15,494 nucleotides of DNA from RYN-111 sp046723735 (GTDB lineage Bacteria; Actinomycetota; Actinomycetes; Mycobacteriales; SCTD01): positions 1 through 15,494 of the forward strand of contig JBKOVB010000046.1 of the NCBI GenBank assembly GCA_046723735.1, read 5' to 3'. The notes below the pieces were generated by a model that worked only from the letters and a program-made list of their open reading frames with translations, was not told the DNA's origin and ran no database searches. This document shows positions 1 to 6,263 of the stretch, piece by piece. A program made the translations under genes and the position numbers. The first letter of the stretch is position 1. Each line of letters begins with the position of its first letter.

Positions 1-86
1 GCGTTGAGGTGGAGCCGGGCCAGGACCCGGTGGTGGTGCTCGCGGCGACCGTGGCGCTCGACGCAATGGCCGACAAGAGGCGTTAG
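1..86 (+). CDS. C-terminal end of an unidentified protein (partial, runs off the left edge)
   Basis: Reading from base 3, 27 sense codons run to a TAG at 84-86. Nearly all third positions are G or C, as expected for a real gene here. The tail has a hydrophobic stretch (VVVLAATVALDAM) followed by a basic end (ADKRR). This pattern recalls the end of actinobacterial LURP-one/scramblase-like (Tubby-fold) proteins, which finish in a hydrophobic helix, but the fragment is too short to be sure of the family. The gene converges on the sigma-factor gene, whose stop lies 53 nt away. The only symmetry between them is a weak 5-bp hairpin at 101-113, so no convincing terminator is visible. Confidence 0.5.
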   Translation, partial: VEVEPGQDPVVVLAATVALDAMADKRR

Positions 87-139
87 GGCGCGAGCCCGTC
101 CGACGAAGCGTCGTACACCCAGGACAGGTCCGCGGTAGG

Positions 140-1021
140 TCACCCCGCGGCGCGCCCCGCGACGACGTCGTCGACGGGGGTGCGCTGCTGCGGCACCCGC
201 GAGAGGCGGTTCGTGTACGACGAGCGCGCCGCCAGGGCAGCCGCGTAGCTCGCGGCCCGGTGGGCGCCGCGCACGGGCTGCTCCTCGGCCATGGCCTCGT
301 CGTACTGCGCCTCGATGCCCGCGCGCATGAGCTTTAGGGCGTCCGTGCGCATCTGCGAGACCCGCGACTCGGTGACGCCGAGTCGTGCGGCGATCTGCGC
401 GGACGACTCGCCCTCGAGGAAGTAGCCGACGACGACGTCCTTGAGCCGATCCGGCAGGCAGGCGAGCGCGTCGCGGACGTAGGTGCTGCGCTCGCGCTGC
501 TCGAGCACCTCCACGGGCTGGAGCTGGACGTCGTCGATGAGACCGCTGGCCAGCGTGAGCGGGTCGCCGTCCTCCTCGCCGACCGGCGCGTCGAGCGAGA
601 GCACCAGCGACCGGTGCACCTCGCCCTGGACGTGGTCCACCTCTGAGACTGGCACTCCGAGGTGTCGCGCGATGTCCTCGGAGCTGGGCATGCGACCGAG
701 GCGTGCGGTCAGGTCGGTCCGGGCGGCCTCCACCTCACGGGACGCGGCGCGCAGCGCGCGAGGGGCGAAGTCCAGGGCGCGGACGGCGTCGAGGATCGCG
801 CCGCGGATCCGCAGCGCTGCCCAGCGGTCGAAAGGGACGCCGCGCGCCTCGTCGTACCGGGCCGCGGCCTCCACCAGACCGAGGCTCGCGGCCTGCGCGA
901 GCTCCTCGCGGTCGGCGTGCCGGGGGAAGTGAGCCGCAACACCGGCGAGCACGTGCCGCACGAGCGGCAGGTGCTGCTCGACGAGGGCCTTGGCCTCGGC
1001 GCTGAGGACGGAAGTCGGCAC
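140..1021 (-). CDS. fliA: FliA/WhiG-type (sigma-28 family) RNA polymerase sigma factor
   Basis: This 293-residue protein is a group 3 sigma factor that would direct RNA polymerase to motility or differentiation promoters. Region 2 spans about residues 16-88, with the core-binding segment DREELAQAASLGLVEAAARYD and the -10-recognition segment FDRWAALRIRGAILDAVR. Region 3 covers about 95-150 and region 4 about 180-236, whose helix-turn-helix includes GESSAQIAARLGVTESRVSQ. A tail of about 50 residues, Ala/Arg-rich, follows region 4 and is longer than in typical FliA or WhiG. The GTG start is fixed by AGGAG (1027-1031) five bases upstream. It lies 46 nt downstream of csrA and is probably the last gene of the fliW-csrA-sigma operon. 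The neighbouring FliW/CsrA pair argues for a flagellar sigma (FliA) rather than the sporulation sigma WhiG, but the two cannot be separated by motif alone. Confidence 0.92.
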   Translation of the reverse strand: MPTSVLSAEAKALVEQHLPLVRHVLAGVAAHFPRHADREELAQAASLGLVEAAARYDEARGVPFDRWAALRIRGAILDAVRALDFAPRALRAASREVEAARTDLTARLGRMPSSEDIARHLGVPVSEVDHVQGEVHRSLVLSLDAPVGEEDGDPLTLASGLIDDVQLQPVEVLEQRERSTYVRDALACLPDRLKDVVVGYFLEGESSAQIAARLGVTESRVSQMRTDALKLMRAGIEAQYDEAMAEEQPVRGAHRAASYAAALAARSSYTNRLSRVPQQRTPVDDVVAGRAAG

Positions 1022-1067
1022 GGCAGCTCCTGGGACGGACCGGGGGGATGGGGGGCGGGGGCGAAGC

Positions 1068-1325
1068 TCAGGCCACGCGACGGATGCGGAACCTCGAGGC
1101 GGGAGCGCTCGGCGCGGGGGGCGCCACCTGGCCGGCCGCCTCGTCCAGGACGGCCGACTTGTTGGCCTCGGTGAGGTCGGCCAGCAGCTCCTCGCGGTAG
1201 ACCTGCACGTCGCGGGGCGCGGTGATGCCGAGGCGGATCTGGTCGCCCTTGACCTCGAGGACCGTGACGACGATCTGGTCGCCGATCACGATGCTCTGGT
1301 TCTTGCGGCGGGTGAGGACGAGCAT
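1068..1325 (-). CDS. csrA: CsrA carbon storage/motility translational regulator
   Basis: This is an 85-residue RNA-binding protein of the CsrA/RsmA family. In known members a homodimer binds GGA motifs in mRNA leaders and blocks translation, notably of flagellin in Bacillus. The hallmark N-terminus MLVLTRRKNQSIVIGD is present, as are the beta-strand core (IVVTVLEVKGDQIRLGI) and the RNA-contact segment VYREEL, with Arg44 in its conserved place. The family is usually 55-75 residues; here the extra 20 or so are a Pro/Ala tail ending in basic RFRIRRVA. The ATG start follows GGAAGGAA at 1334-1341. The gene sits 30 nt after fliW, which encodes its protein antagonist, so the partner-switch pair is co-transcribed. 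The leader itself contains GGA motifs that CsrA could bind. Confidence 0.97.
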   Translation of the reverse strand: MLVLTRRKNQSIVIGDQIVVTVLEVKGDQIRLGITAPRDVQVYREELLADLTEANKSAVLDEAAGQVAPPAPSAPASRFRIRRVA

Positions 1326-1333
1326 GGCGAGTG

Positions 1334-1341
1334 TTCCTTCC
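1334..1341 (-). promoter_or_regulatory. GGA-rich csrA ribosome-binding site, candidate CsrA self-binding site
   Basis: On the minus strand the csrA leader reads CACGGAAGGAACACTCGCC just before ATG. It carries two GGA motifs, and the first sits in ACGGAAG, close to the A(C)A-x-GGA-x-G core known for CsrA targets. Because these GGAs are also the Shine-Dalgarno, binding would block csrA translation, giving feedback. The motif is seen directly; the regulation is inference. Confidence 0.35.
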
Positions 1342-1355
1342 GTGGAGGGGGGTGG

Positions 1356-1796
1356 TCAGGCAGCGGCGGTGGCGAGCGGCGTGCGGGTGCTGTAGCCGGA
1401 CTCCGCGAGCACCGCCTGGGTGCCCTCGCGGGTCTCGAGGTTGATGACGATCGGGCCCAGCAGGTTCGCGGTGGCGTCCTCCGGGCGGCCGGTGAGCGTC
1501 ACGATCACGAGGAGCAGGCAGTCCTCGGGTCGCTCGAGGTGGATCCGGGAGGCGACGGAGTCGTCGAGGTCGACGACGTAGTCGGGGAAGAAGACGTACG
1601 GCGGCATGACGAGGAACCGCACCGACGGGTCGTCGAGGTCGACCATCAGGCTGTAGGGGCCCTCGAAGGCACCCCAACGCACGAGTGCGAAGCGCCGCTC
1701 ACCGGGGAATCCGGGAAGACCGTGCTCGAACCGCAGCTCCGGGACGTCGACCGAACTCGCAGGGACGGCGGTCAGGTGGCTGGGGCTGCTGCTCAC
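1356..1796 (-). CDS. fliW: FliW flagellar assembly factor, CsrA antagonist
   Basis: This 146-residue protein matches FliW. The signature LRFEHGLPGFPGERRFALV lies near residues 21-39, followed by LMVDLDDPSVRFLVMPPYVFFPDYVVDL at about 50-77 and the C-terminal LGPIVINLETREGTQAVL block. In characterised systems (Bacillus, Campylobacter) FliW binds flagellin and, when free, binds CsrA allosterically and relieves its repression of flagellin mRNA. The first 16 residues are a Ser/Thr-rich extension. The GTG start is supported by GGAGGA (1802-1807) with five bases between. It is the first gene of the operon with csrA and the sigma gene. No flagellin or hook gene is in the window, so the switch is either detached from the main flagellar cluster or lies at its edge. 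Confidence 0.95.
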   Translation of the reverse strand: MSSSPSHLTAVPASSVDVPELRFEHGLPGFPGERRFALVRWGAFEGPYSLMVDLDDPSVRFLVMPPYVFFPDYVVDLDDSVASRIHLERPEDCLLLVIVTLTGRPEDATANLLGPIVINLETREGTQAVLAESGYSTRTPLATAAA

Positions 1797-1917
1797 GAAG
1801 GTCCTCCGCTCTCGCCCCCCTCGGGGCTGGCGGAAATGGCTTCGTCGGCGGGGTCAGCGTTCTGAATGGCTCCGGGGGACCAACTCGGGAAACCGCCCGC
1901 CGTACGTGCCGGGACCC

Positions 1918-1940
1918 TCGGGAACGCCCTAATTTCCCGA
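1918..1940. repeat. 7-bp inverted repeat, possible operator upstream of fliW
   Basis: TCGGGAA (1918-1924) faces TTCCCGA (1934-1940) across nine bases. A third copy, TCGGGAAA, lies at 1885-1892 in direct orientation. The set is 90-145 bp upstream of the fliW start, where a regulator of the operon could bind. No known operator is recognised. Confidence 0.3.
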
Positions 1941-2054
1941 CATGCCAGGTCTGTGGCCGCCTGTCGCAACCGCCGCTTGCTCCGACCGCTTCGGCTCCTG
2001 GTCCTTCTGAACCATGCAGGCATGGCCCGCCAGGACCGGAACCGCCATGGTCCT

Positions 2055-2118
2055 GTGACCCTGGGTCACGAAAGGTTGCAGACGCGTTGCGGAACCGTGG
2101 CGAGATCGTGACCCAGGG
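2055..2118. promoter_or_regulatory. Nested inverted repeats: palindromic operator or structured RNA
   Basis: GTGACCC-T-GGGTCAC at 2055-2069 is perfect apart from its central base. Its right half also forms the left arm of a 13-bp perfect inverted repeat, CCCTGGGTCACGA (2059-2071) with TCGTGACCCAGGG (2106-2118). The 34-base interval can fold further: GGTTGCA (2074-2080) pairs with TGC and AACC (2088-2096), with a two-base bulge. The palindrome resembles a Crp/GlxR site (TGTGA-N6-TCACA), but the spacer is seven bases, not six. It could be a protein operator, or a stem of an unrecognised RNA element. The two folds exclude each other, as in a switch. Confidence 0.4.
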
Positions 2119-2127
2119 AACGCGAAA

Positions 2128-2151
2128 GGCCGGACTCCCGTGGGTCCGGCC
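2128..2151. terminator. Hairpin, terminator-like, orientation unclear
   Basis: GGCCGGAC (2128-2135) and GTCCGGCC (2144-2151) form a perfect 8-bp GC-rich stem with an 8-base loop, preceded by AAA and followed by CTT. It looks like an intrinsic terminator, but no gene on the plus strand leads into it. On the minus strand it lies beyond the main ettA terminator, so it may be a backup for ettA or the end of a small transcript from the 2055-2118 region. Confidence 0.4.
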
Positions 2152-2227
2152 CTTCAGGTGATCGAGGTCGGCACTCGTCGCCCGCGACCGTGATCGTGGG
2201 AACGTGGCACCATCCCCAGGTGGTGTC

Positions 2228-2249
2228 CCTCTCCGTGATCACGGAGAGG
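2228..2249 (-). terminator. Rho-independent-type terminator of ettA
   Basis: A perfect 22-bp palindrome lies 11 nt past the ettA stop: CCTCTCC (2228-2234), GTGATCAC, GGAGAGG (2243-2249). Being a complete palindrome it folds with a minimal loop. There is no U-tract, as is common in actinobacterial terminators. Confidence 0.7.
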
Positions 2250-2260
2250 CGGGCGTGCGC

Positions 2261-3943
2261 TCAGTCGCGGCCGAGCTTGCGGTACGTCACCCGGTGCGGC
2301 CGCGCGGCCTCAAGGCCCATCCGGTCGACCTTGTTCTTCTCGTAGGACTCGAAGTTGCCCTCGAACCAGAACCACTTCGCGGGGTTCTCGTCGTCGCCCT
2401 CCCACGCGAGGATGTGCGTCGCGACGCGGTCGAGGAACCACCGGTCGTGGGAGATGACCACGGCGCAGCCGGGGAACTCCAGCAGCGCGTTCTCGAGCGA
2501 GCCGAGGGTCTCGACGTCGAGGTCGTTGGTCGGCTCGTCGAGCAGCAGCACGTTGCCGCCCTCCTTGAGGGTGAGCGCCAGGTTCAGCCGGTTGCGCTCA
2601 CCGCCGGAGAGCACGCCGGTCGGCTTCTGCTGGTCAGGGCCCTTGAAGCCGAATGCGCCGACGTACGCCCGCGACGGCATCTCCTGCTGCCCGACGTTGA
2701 TGTAGTCCAGCCCGTCGGAGACCGTCTCCCAGACCGACTTGTTCGGGTCGAGACCGGCGCGGCTCTGGTCGACGTAGGACAGCTTGACCGTCTCGCCGAC
2801 GGTCACATCGCCGGCATCCGGCTTCTCGAGACCCACGATCGTCTTGAAGAGCGTGGTCTTGCCGACGCCGTTGGGGCCGATGATCCCGACGATGCCGCCG
2901 CGCGGCATGGAGAACGACAGGTCCTCGATGAGCACCCGGTCGCCGAAGCCCTTCGTCAGCCCCTTCGCCTCGATGACCACCGAGCCGAGCCGCGGGCCGG
3001 CCGGGATCTGGATCTCCTCGAAGTCGAGCTTGCGGGTCTTCTCCGCCTCGGCCGCCATCTCCTCGTAGCGCGAGAGCCGGCTCTTGCTCTTGGCCTGCCG
3101 GCCCTTGGCGTTCTGCCGGACCCACTCGAGCTCGTCCTTGAGGCGCTTGGCGAGCTTGGCGTCCTTCTTGCCCTGGACCTCGAGACGCTCCTGCTTCTTC
3201 TCCAGGTACGTCGAGTAGTTGCCCTCGTACGGGTAGGCACGCCCGCGGTCGAGCTCGAGGATCCACTGGGCGACGTTGTCGAGGAAGTACCGGTCGTGGG
3301 TGACGGCGAGGACGGCGCCGTGGTACTTCGCCAGGTGCTGCTCCAGCCACTGCACGCTCTCGGCGTCCAGGTGGTTGGTGGGCTCGTCGAGGAGCAGGAG
3401 GTCCGGCTTCTGGAGGAGGAGCTTGCACAGTGCCACCCGGCGACGCTCACCGCCCGAGAGGTGCGCGACCCCCTCGTCCGGCGGCGGGCAGCGCAGCGCG
3501 TCCATCGCCTGTTCGATGAGGCTGTCGATCTCCCAGCCGTTGTGCGCCTCGATGTAGGAGAGCAGCGGTTCCTGCTCGGCCAGGATCGCCTCGTAGTCGG
3601 CGTCCGGCTCGCCCATCTTGTCGTTGAGGGCGTTGTAGCGATGGAGCGTGTCCATGAGCTCGCGCTTGCCGTCCTCGACGTTCTCGCGAACGGTCTTGGA
3701 CTCGTCGAGCGGCGGCTCCTGCATGAGGATGCCGACGCTGAAGCCCGGGCTGAGGCGGGCCTCGCCGTTCGACGGGTGGTCGAGGCCGGCCATCATCTTC
3801 AGCACCGTGGACTTGCCGGCGCCGTTGGGGCCGACGACGCCGATCTTGGCGCCCGGGAAGAAGGACAGCGTGACGTCGTCGAGGATCACCTTGTCCCCGA
3901 CCGCCTTGCGCACCTTCTGCATCACGTAGACGAACTCAGCCAT
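2261..3943 (-). CDS. ettA: EttA, energy-dependent translational throttle protein (ABC-F ATPase)
   Basis: This 560-residue soluble ABC-F protein has two ATPase domains and no membrane segment. Family members bind the ribosomal E site and gate the first elongation steps according to ATP/ADP level. Domain 1 has Walker A GPNGAGKS (38-45), signature LSGGE (162-166) and Walker B LLLLDEP (182-188). Domain 2 has GPNGVGKT (356-363), LSGGE (445-449) and LLLDEP (466-471). The EttA-specific arm lies at about 95-140 and the basic P-site tooth linker (AKGRQAKSKSRLSRYEEM) near 279-296. The start MAEFVYVMQKVRKAVGDKVILDD matches the family start. The frame is open 41 codons further upstream, but that part crosses the promoter and lacks family similarity. 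A TAGGCT box ends 7 nt before ATG and there is no Shine-Dalgarno, which points to a leaderless mRNA. Confidence 0.98.
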   Translation of the reverse strand: MAEFVYVMQKVRKAVGDKVILDDVTLSFFPGAKIGVVGPNGAGKSTVLKMMAGLDHPSNGEARLSPGFSVGILMQEPPLDESKTVRENVEDGKRELMDTLHRYNALNDKMGEPDADYEAILAEQEPLLSYIEAHNGWEIDSLIEQAMDALRCPPPDEGVAHLSGGERRRVALCKLLLQKPDLLLLDEPTNHLDAESVQWLEQHLAKYHGAVLAVTHDRYFLDNVAQWILELDRGRAYPYEGNYSTYLEKKQERLEVQGKKDAKLAKRLKDELEWVRQNAKGRQAKSKSRLSRYEEMAAEAEKTRKLDFEEIQIPAGPRLGSVVIEAKGLTKGFGDRVLIEDLSFSMPRGGIVGIIGPNGVGKTTLFKTIVGLEKPDAGDVTVGETVKLSYVDQSRAGLDPNKSVWETVSDGLDYINVGQQEMPSRAYVGAFGFKGPDQQKPTGVLSGGERNRLNLALTLKEGGNVLLLDEPTNDLDVETLGSLENALLEFPGCAVVISHDRWFLDRVATHILAWEGDDENPAKWFWFEGNFESYEKNKVDRMGLEAARPHRVTYRKLGRD

Positions 3944-3950
3944 GCGGGTC

Positions 3951-3979
3951 AGCCTAGTGAGCGCACGGATGGGCCCGAA
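3951..3979 (-). promoter_or_regulatory. Leaderless-type promoter of ettA
   Basis: On the minus strand, TAGGCT (3956-3951) fits the actinobacterial -10 consensus TANNNT and ends exactly 7 nt before the ettA ATG, so transcription would start at or beside the A of ATG. No Shine-Dalgarno is present. A weak -35 candidate, TTCGGG (3979-3974), stands 17 bp upstream. The same spacing occurs at orn. Confidence 0.55.
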
Positions 3980-3987
3980 CAGCACGA

Positions 3988-4018
3988 CGCCCAGGCCCCT
4001 GCGGTGCAGGCCCGGGCG
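3988..4018 (-). terminator. Terminator hairpin of ssb
   Basis: On the minus strand CGCCCGGGCCTGC (4018-4006), loop ACC, then GCAGGGGCCTGGGCG (4002-3988) form a long GC stem with one G-U pair and a two-base bulge. It begins 16 nt after the ssb stop and ends just before the ettA promoter, so it insulates ettA from ssb transcription. Confidence 0.7.
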
Positions 4019-4034
4019 TCGGACGGTACGGCGG

Positions 4035-4487
4035 TCAGGCCGCCTGCTCGTCCACCTGCGCAGCATCGGCCTCGGCGGGGACGCCCGCGTCCGCCCAGCG
4101 GTCGGTGAGCAGCTCCGCGGACGAGCCGGCCCGCACCGTCCGCTTCACGGCCACGGGCCACCGGGACACGTCGGCCCCGATCACGGCCGCGTCGACGACG
4201 AGGTCGGTGCGGACGCTGCCGTCCTCGCGCTGGTAGGACTGCTGCAGCAGCTTGCCGGTGACGACCACGCGGTCGCCCTTCTTGAACGACTCGGCGACGT
4301 GCTCGGCGAGCTGCCGCCATACCGAGACCTTGAACCAGAGGGTCTCCTTGTCCTCCCACTGCTCGCCGACCTGCCGGCGCGGCGTGGTGGCCACCCGCAG
4401 GTCGCAGACCGGGACCCCGTTCGGGGTGTAGCGGAGCTCGGGGTCGCCCCCGAGGTGCCCGCCGAGGGTGATGGTCGGTTCGTACAC
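4035..4487 (-). CDS. ssb: Single-stranded DNA-binding protein, paralogue lacking the acidic tip
   Basis: This 150-residue protein has a single OB fold over about residues 4-105, with the SSB-typical blocks TITLGGHLGGDPELRYTPNGVPVCDLRVATTP, DKETLWFKVSVWRQLAEHVAESFKKGDRVVVTGKL and VRTDLVVDAAVIGADVS. It would coat single-stranded DNA in replication, repair or transformation. The C-terminal part (106-150) is Ala/Glu-rich and ends DAAQVDEQAA. The conserved DDDIPF-like tip by which the main SSB recruits partners is absent, and the Gly/Gln-rich linker is missing too, so this is likely a secondary SSB. I chose the GTG at 4487 because GGAGG (4493-4497) lies five bases before it. A GTG four codons upstream would have no ribosome-binding site. 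Strong hairpins on both sides suggest a monocistronic unit. The gene symbol names the family, not a proven orthologue. Confidence 0.92.
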   Translation of the reverse strand: MYEPTITLGGHLGGDPELRYTPNGVPVCDLRVATTPRRQVGEQWEDKETLWFKVSVWRQLAEHVAESFKKGDRVVVTGKLLQQSYQREDGSVRTDLVVDAAVIGADVSRWPVAVKRTVRAGSSAELLTDRWADAGVPAEADAAQVDEQAA

Positions 4488-4531
4488 GGGTGCCTCCACG
4501 GCTCGGACCCGACGGTCCTTCCGCCGGGTGG

Positions 4532-4563
4532 AGGCCGGAGCCTGACGCCGAAGGCCCCGGCCT
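4532..4563 (-). terminator. Terminator hairpin of the FAD dehydrogenase gene
   Basis: On the minus strand, AGGCCGGGGCCT (4563-4552), an 8-base loop, and AGGCTCCGGCCT (4543-4532) form a 12-bp stem with a single G-U pair. It starts 44 nt downstream of the FAD gene stop and lies before the ssb start, so it most likely separates the two transcripts. The promoter of ssb must then fall in the 44 nt left of it, where I see no clear -10 box, or ssb relies on readthrough. Confidence 0.6.
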
Positions 4564-4607
4564 GGCCGCCGTACCGGGGATCTGTGGGCGCCCGACGGGG
4601 CTGTGCG

Positions 4608-6263
4608 TTACAGGGCGGTGGCCAGCGCACGCCCGGCCGTGCGCCCCGAGAACAGGCAGCCGCCGAGGAAGGTGCCCTCGAGCGCGTTGTAGCCGTGCAT
4701 GCCGCCACCCCCGAAGCCGGCCACCTCACCGGCGGCGTAGAGCCCGGGCAGCGGCTCGCCCACGGCGGTGAGCACGCGGGCGTCGAGGTCGGTGTGCAGG
4801 CCGCCGAGCGTCTTGCGCGTGAGGACGCTCAGCCGTACGGCGATCAGCGGGCCGTTCTCGGGGTCGAGGAAGGCGTGCGGCTTGGCCACCCGGATGAGCC
4901 GGTCGCCCCGGAACCGCCGCGCCCCCTGGATCGCAGTGGTCTGCGCGTCCTTGCTGAACGGGTTGACCACCTGTCGGTCCCGCTCCACGACGAGCTTCTC
5001 CAGGGCGGCGAGGTCGACGAGGTCCTCGCCGACCAGCGCGTTCATCTTGGCCACGAGCTCTGGCAGGGTCCGGGCCGTCACGAAGTCCTCGCCCTTGTCG
5101 ACGAAGGCCTGCACCGGGCCCGGCGCCCCGTGCCGGCTGCGGCTCAGCGTGTCGCGCACGCTCTTGCCGGTGATGTCGGGGTTCTGCTCGGAGCCGGAGA
5201 GCGCGAACTCCTTCTCGATCACCTTCTGGGTGAGCACGAACCAGGAGTGGTCGTAGCCGGTCGTCCGCAGGTGGCGCAGCGTGCCGAGGGTGTCGAACCC
5301 CGGGAAGTACGGCGGGGGCAGCCGGTTCCCGCGGGCGTCGAGCCAGAGCGACGACGGCCCGGGGATGATCCGGATCCCGTGGTTGTCCCAGATCGGGTCC
5401 CAGTTGTGCAGGCCCTCGACGTAGTGCCACATCCGGTCCGGGTTGATCACGTGTCCCCCGGCCTTCTGCGTGATCCCGACCATCCGGCCGTCCACGTGCG
5501 CGGGCACGCCCGCGACCATGTGCTCCGGCGGGGTCCCGAGCCGAGCCGGCCAGGACGCCCGGACCAGCTCGTGGTTGCCGCCGATCCCGCCGCTGGTGAC
5601 CACGACGGCCTGGGCGCGCGCCTCGAACTCCCCCGCCTTCGCGCGGCTGCTCGGCCGGCCGCGCTCGACTGACGTGGGCTCGAGCACGGTGCCGCGCACG
5701 CCGACCACCGCGCCGCCCTCGACCAGCAGCTCGTCGACCTGGTGCCGGAACCGGAACGTCACCAGGCCGCGCGAAGCCGCCTCGCGCACCCGCCGCTCGA
5801 ACGGCTGCACGACGCCCGGACCGGTGCCCCACGTGAGGTGGAACCGCGGGACGGAGTTGCCGTGGCCGCCGGAGCGGCCGTCTCCGCGCTCGGCCCAGCC
5901 CACGACGGGGAAGATGCGGTGGCCCATCTCGTGCAGCCAGGCGCGCTTCTCGTGGTGGGCGAAGTTGACGTAGGCCTCGGCCCAGCGGCGCGGCCACTCG
6001 TCCTCGGGACGGTCGAACTGCGCGCTGCCGAACCAGTCCTGCAGGGCCAGCTCGAGGCTGTCCTTGACGCCCATCCGGCGCTGCTCCGGGCTGTCCACCA
6101 TGAACAGCCCGCCCAGCGACCAGAAGGCCTGCCCGCCCAGGCTCTGCTCGCCCTCCTGGTCCACGAGGAGCACGCGCTTGCCGGCGTCGGCCAGCTCGGC
6201 CGTCGCCACCAGGCCCGCGAGCCCGGCACCCACCACGATGACGTCCGCTGCTTCCGTCTGCAT
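4608..6263 (-). CDS. FAD-dependent dehydrogenase/oxidoreductase of the fumarate reductase-KstD flavoprotein superfamily
   Basis: This 551-residue cytoplasmic flavoprotein opens with a Rossmann FAD-binding motif, DVIVVGAGLAGLVATAELADAG (Gly12, Gly14, Gly17), with the ribose-binding acidic residue at the end of the next strand (VLLVDQE). The C-terminus has the second FAD contact, GLYAAGEVAGFGGGGMHGYNALEG (about 507-530). The family (COG3573-like FAD-binding dehydrogenases) is common in actinobacteria but its substrate is unknown; relatives include fumarate reductase and 3-ketosteroid dehydrogenase. No signal peptide or haem motif is seen. Two ATGs compete: the one at 6272 touches its GAGG, while that at 6263 has nine bases of spacing, so I use 6263. 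It starts 27 nt after the Asp-box gene ends and may be co-transcribed with it, although a 7-bp hairpin fills the gap. Confidence 0.9.
   Translation of the reverse strand: MQTEAADVIVVGAGLAGLVATAELADAGKRVLLVDQEGEQSLGGQAFWSLGGLFMVDSPEQRRMGVKDSLELALQDWFGSAQFDRPEDEWPRRWAEAYVNFAHHEKRAWLHEMGHRIFPVVGWAERGDGRSGGHGNSVPRFHLTWGTGPGVVQPFERRVREAASRGLVTFRFRHQVDELLVEGGAVVGVRGTVLEPTSVERGRPSSRAKAGEFEARAQAVVVTSGGIGGNHELVRASWPARLGTPPEHMVAGVPAHVDGRMVGITQKAGGHVINPDRMWHYVEGLHNWDPIWDNHGIRIIPGPSSLWLDARGNRLPPPYFPGFDTLGTLRHLRTTGYDHSWFVLTQKVIEKEFALSGSEQNPDITGKSVRDTLSRSRHGAPGPVQAFVDKGEDFVTARTLPELVAKMNALVGEDLVDLAALEKLVVERDRQVVNPFSKDAQTTAIQGARRFRGDRLIRVAKPHAFLDPENGPLIAVRLSVLTRKTLGGLHTDLDARVLTAVGEPLPGLYAAGEVAGFGGGGMHGYNALEGTFLGGCLFSGRTAGRALATAL

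Larger units (their letters stand above)
1797..2260. other. 464-bp non-coding region rich in inverted repeats between fliW and ettA
   Basis: No reading frame here has codon usage like the neighbouring genes. The stretch should carry the promoter of the fliW operon on its left side, but I find no clear sigma-28 box. It contains a 7-bp inverted repeat at 1918-1940, a near-perfect palindrome at 2055-2069 that shares an arm with a 13-bp inverted repeat (2059-2071 with 2106-2118), an 8-bp hairpin at 2128-2151 and the 22-bp ettA terminator at 2228-2249. This is more symmetry than two simple flanks need. Confidence 0.7.

Noticed and set aside
1866..2111. Plus-strand 81-codon frame in the fliW-ettA gap
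   Set aside because: No upstream ribosome-binding site, codon third positions are not GC-biased, and no family is recognisable; the region is better explained by inverted repeats.
2204..4108. Plus-strand open frame opposite ettA
   Set aside because: Antisense shadow of ettA with no domain signature; the ettA frame has all ABC-F motifs.
4035..4499. Longer ssb start (GTG at 4499)
   Set aside because: It has no Shine-Dalgarno and overlaps the GGAGG that is ideally spaced for the GTG at 4487.
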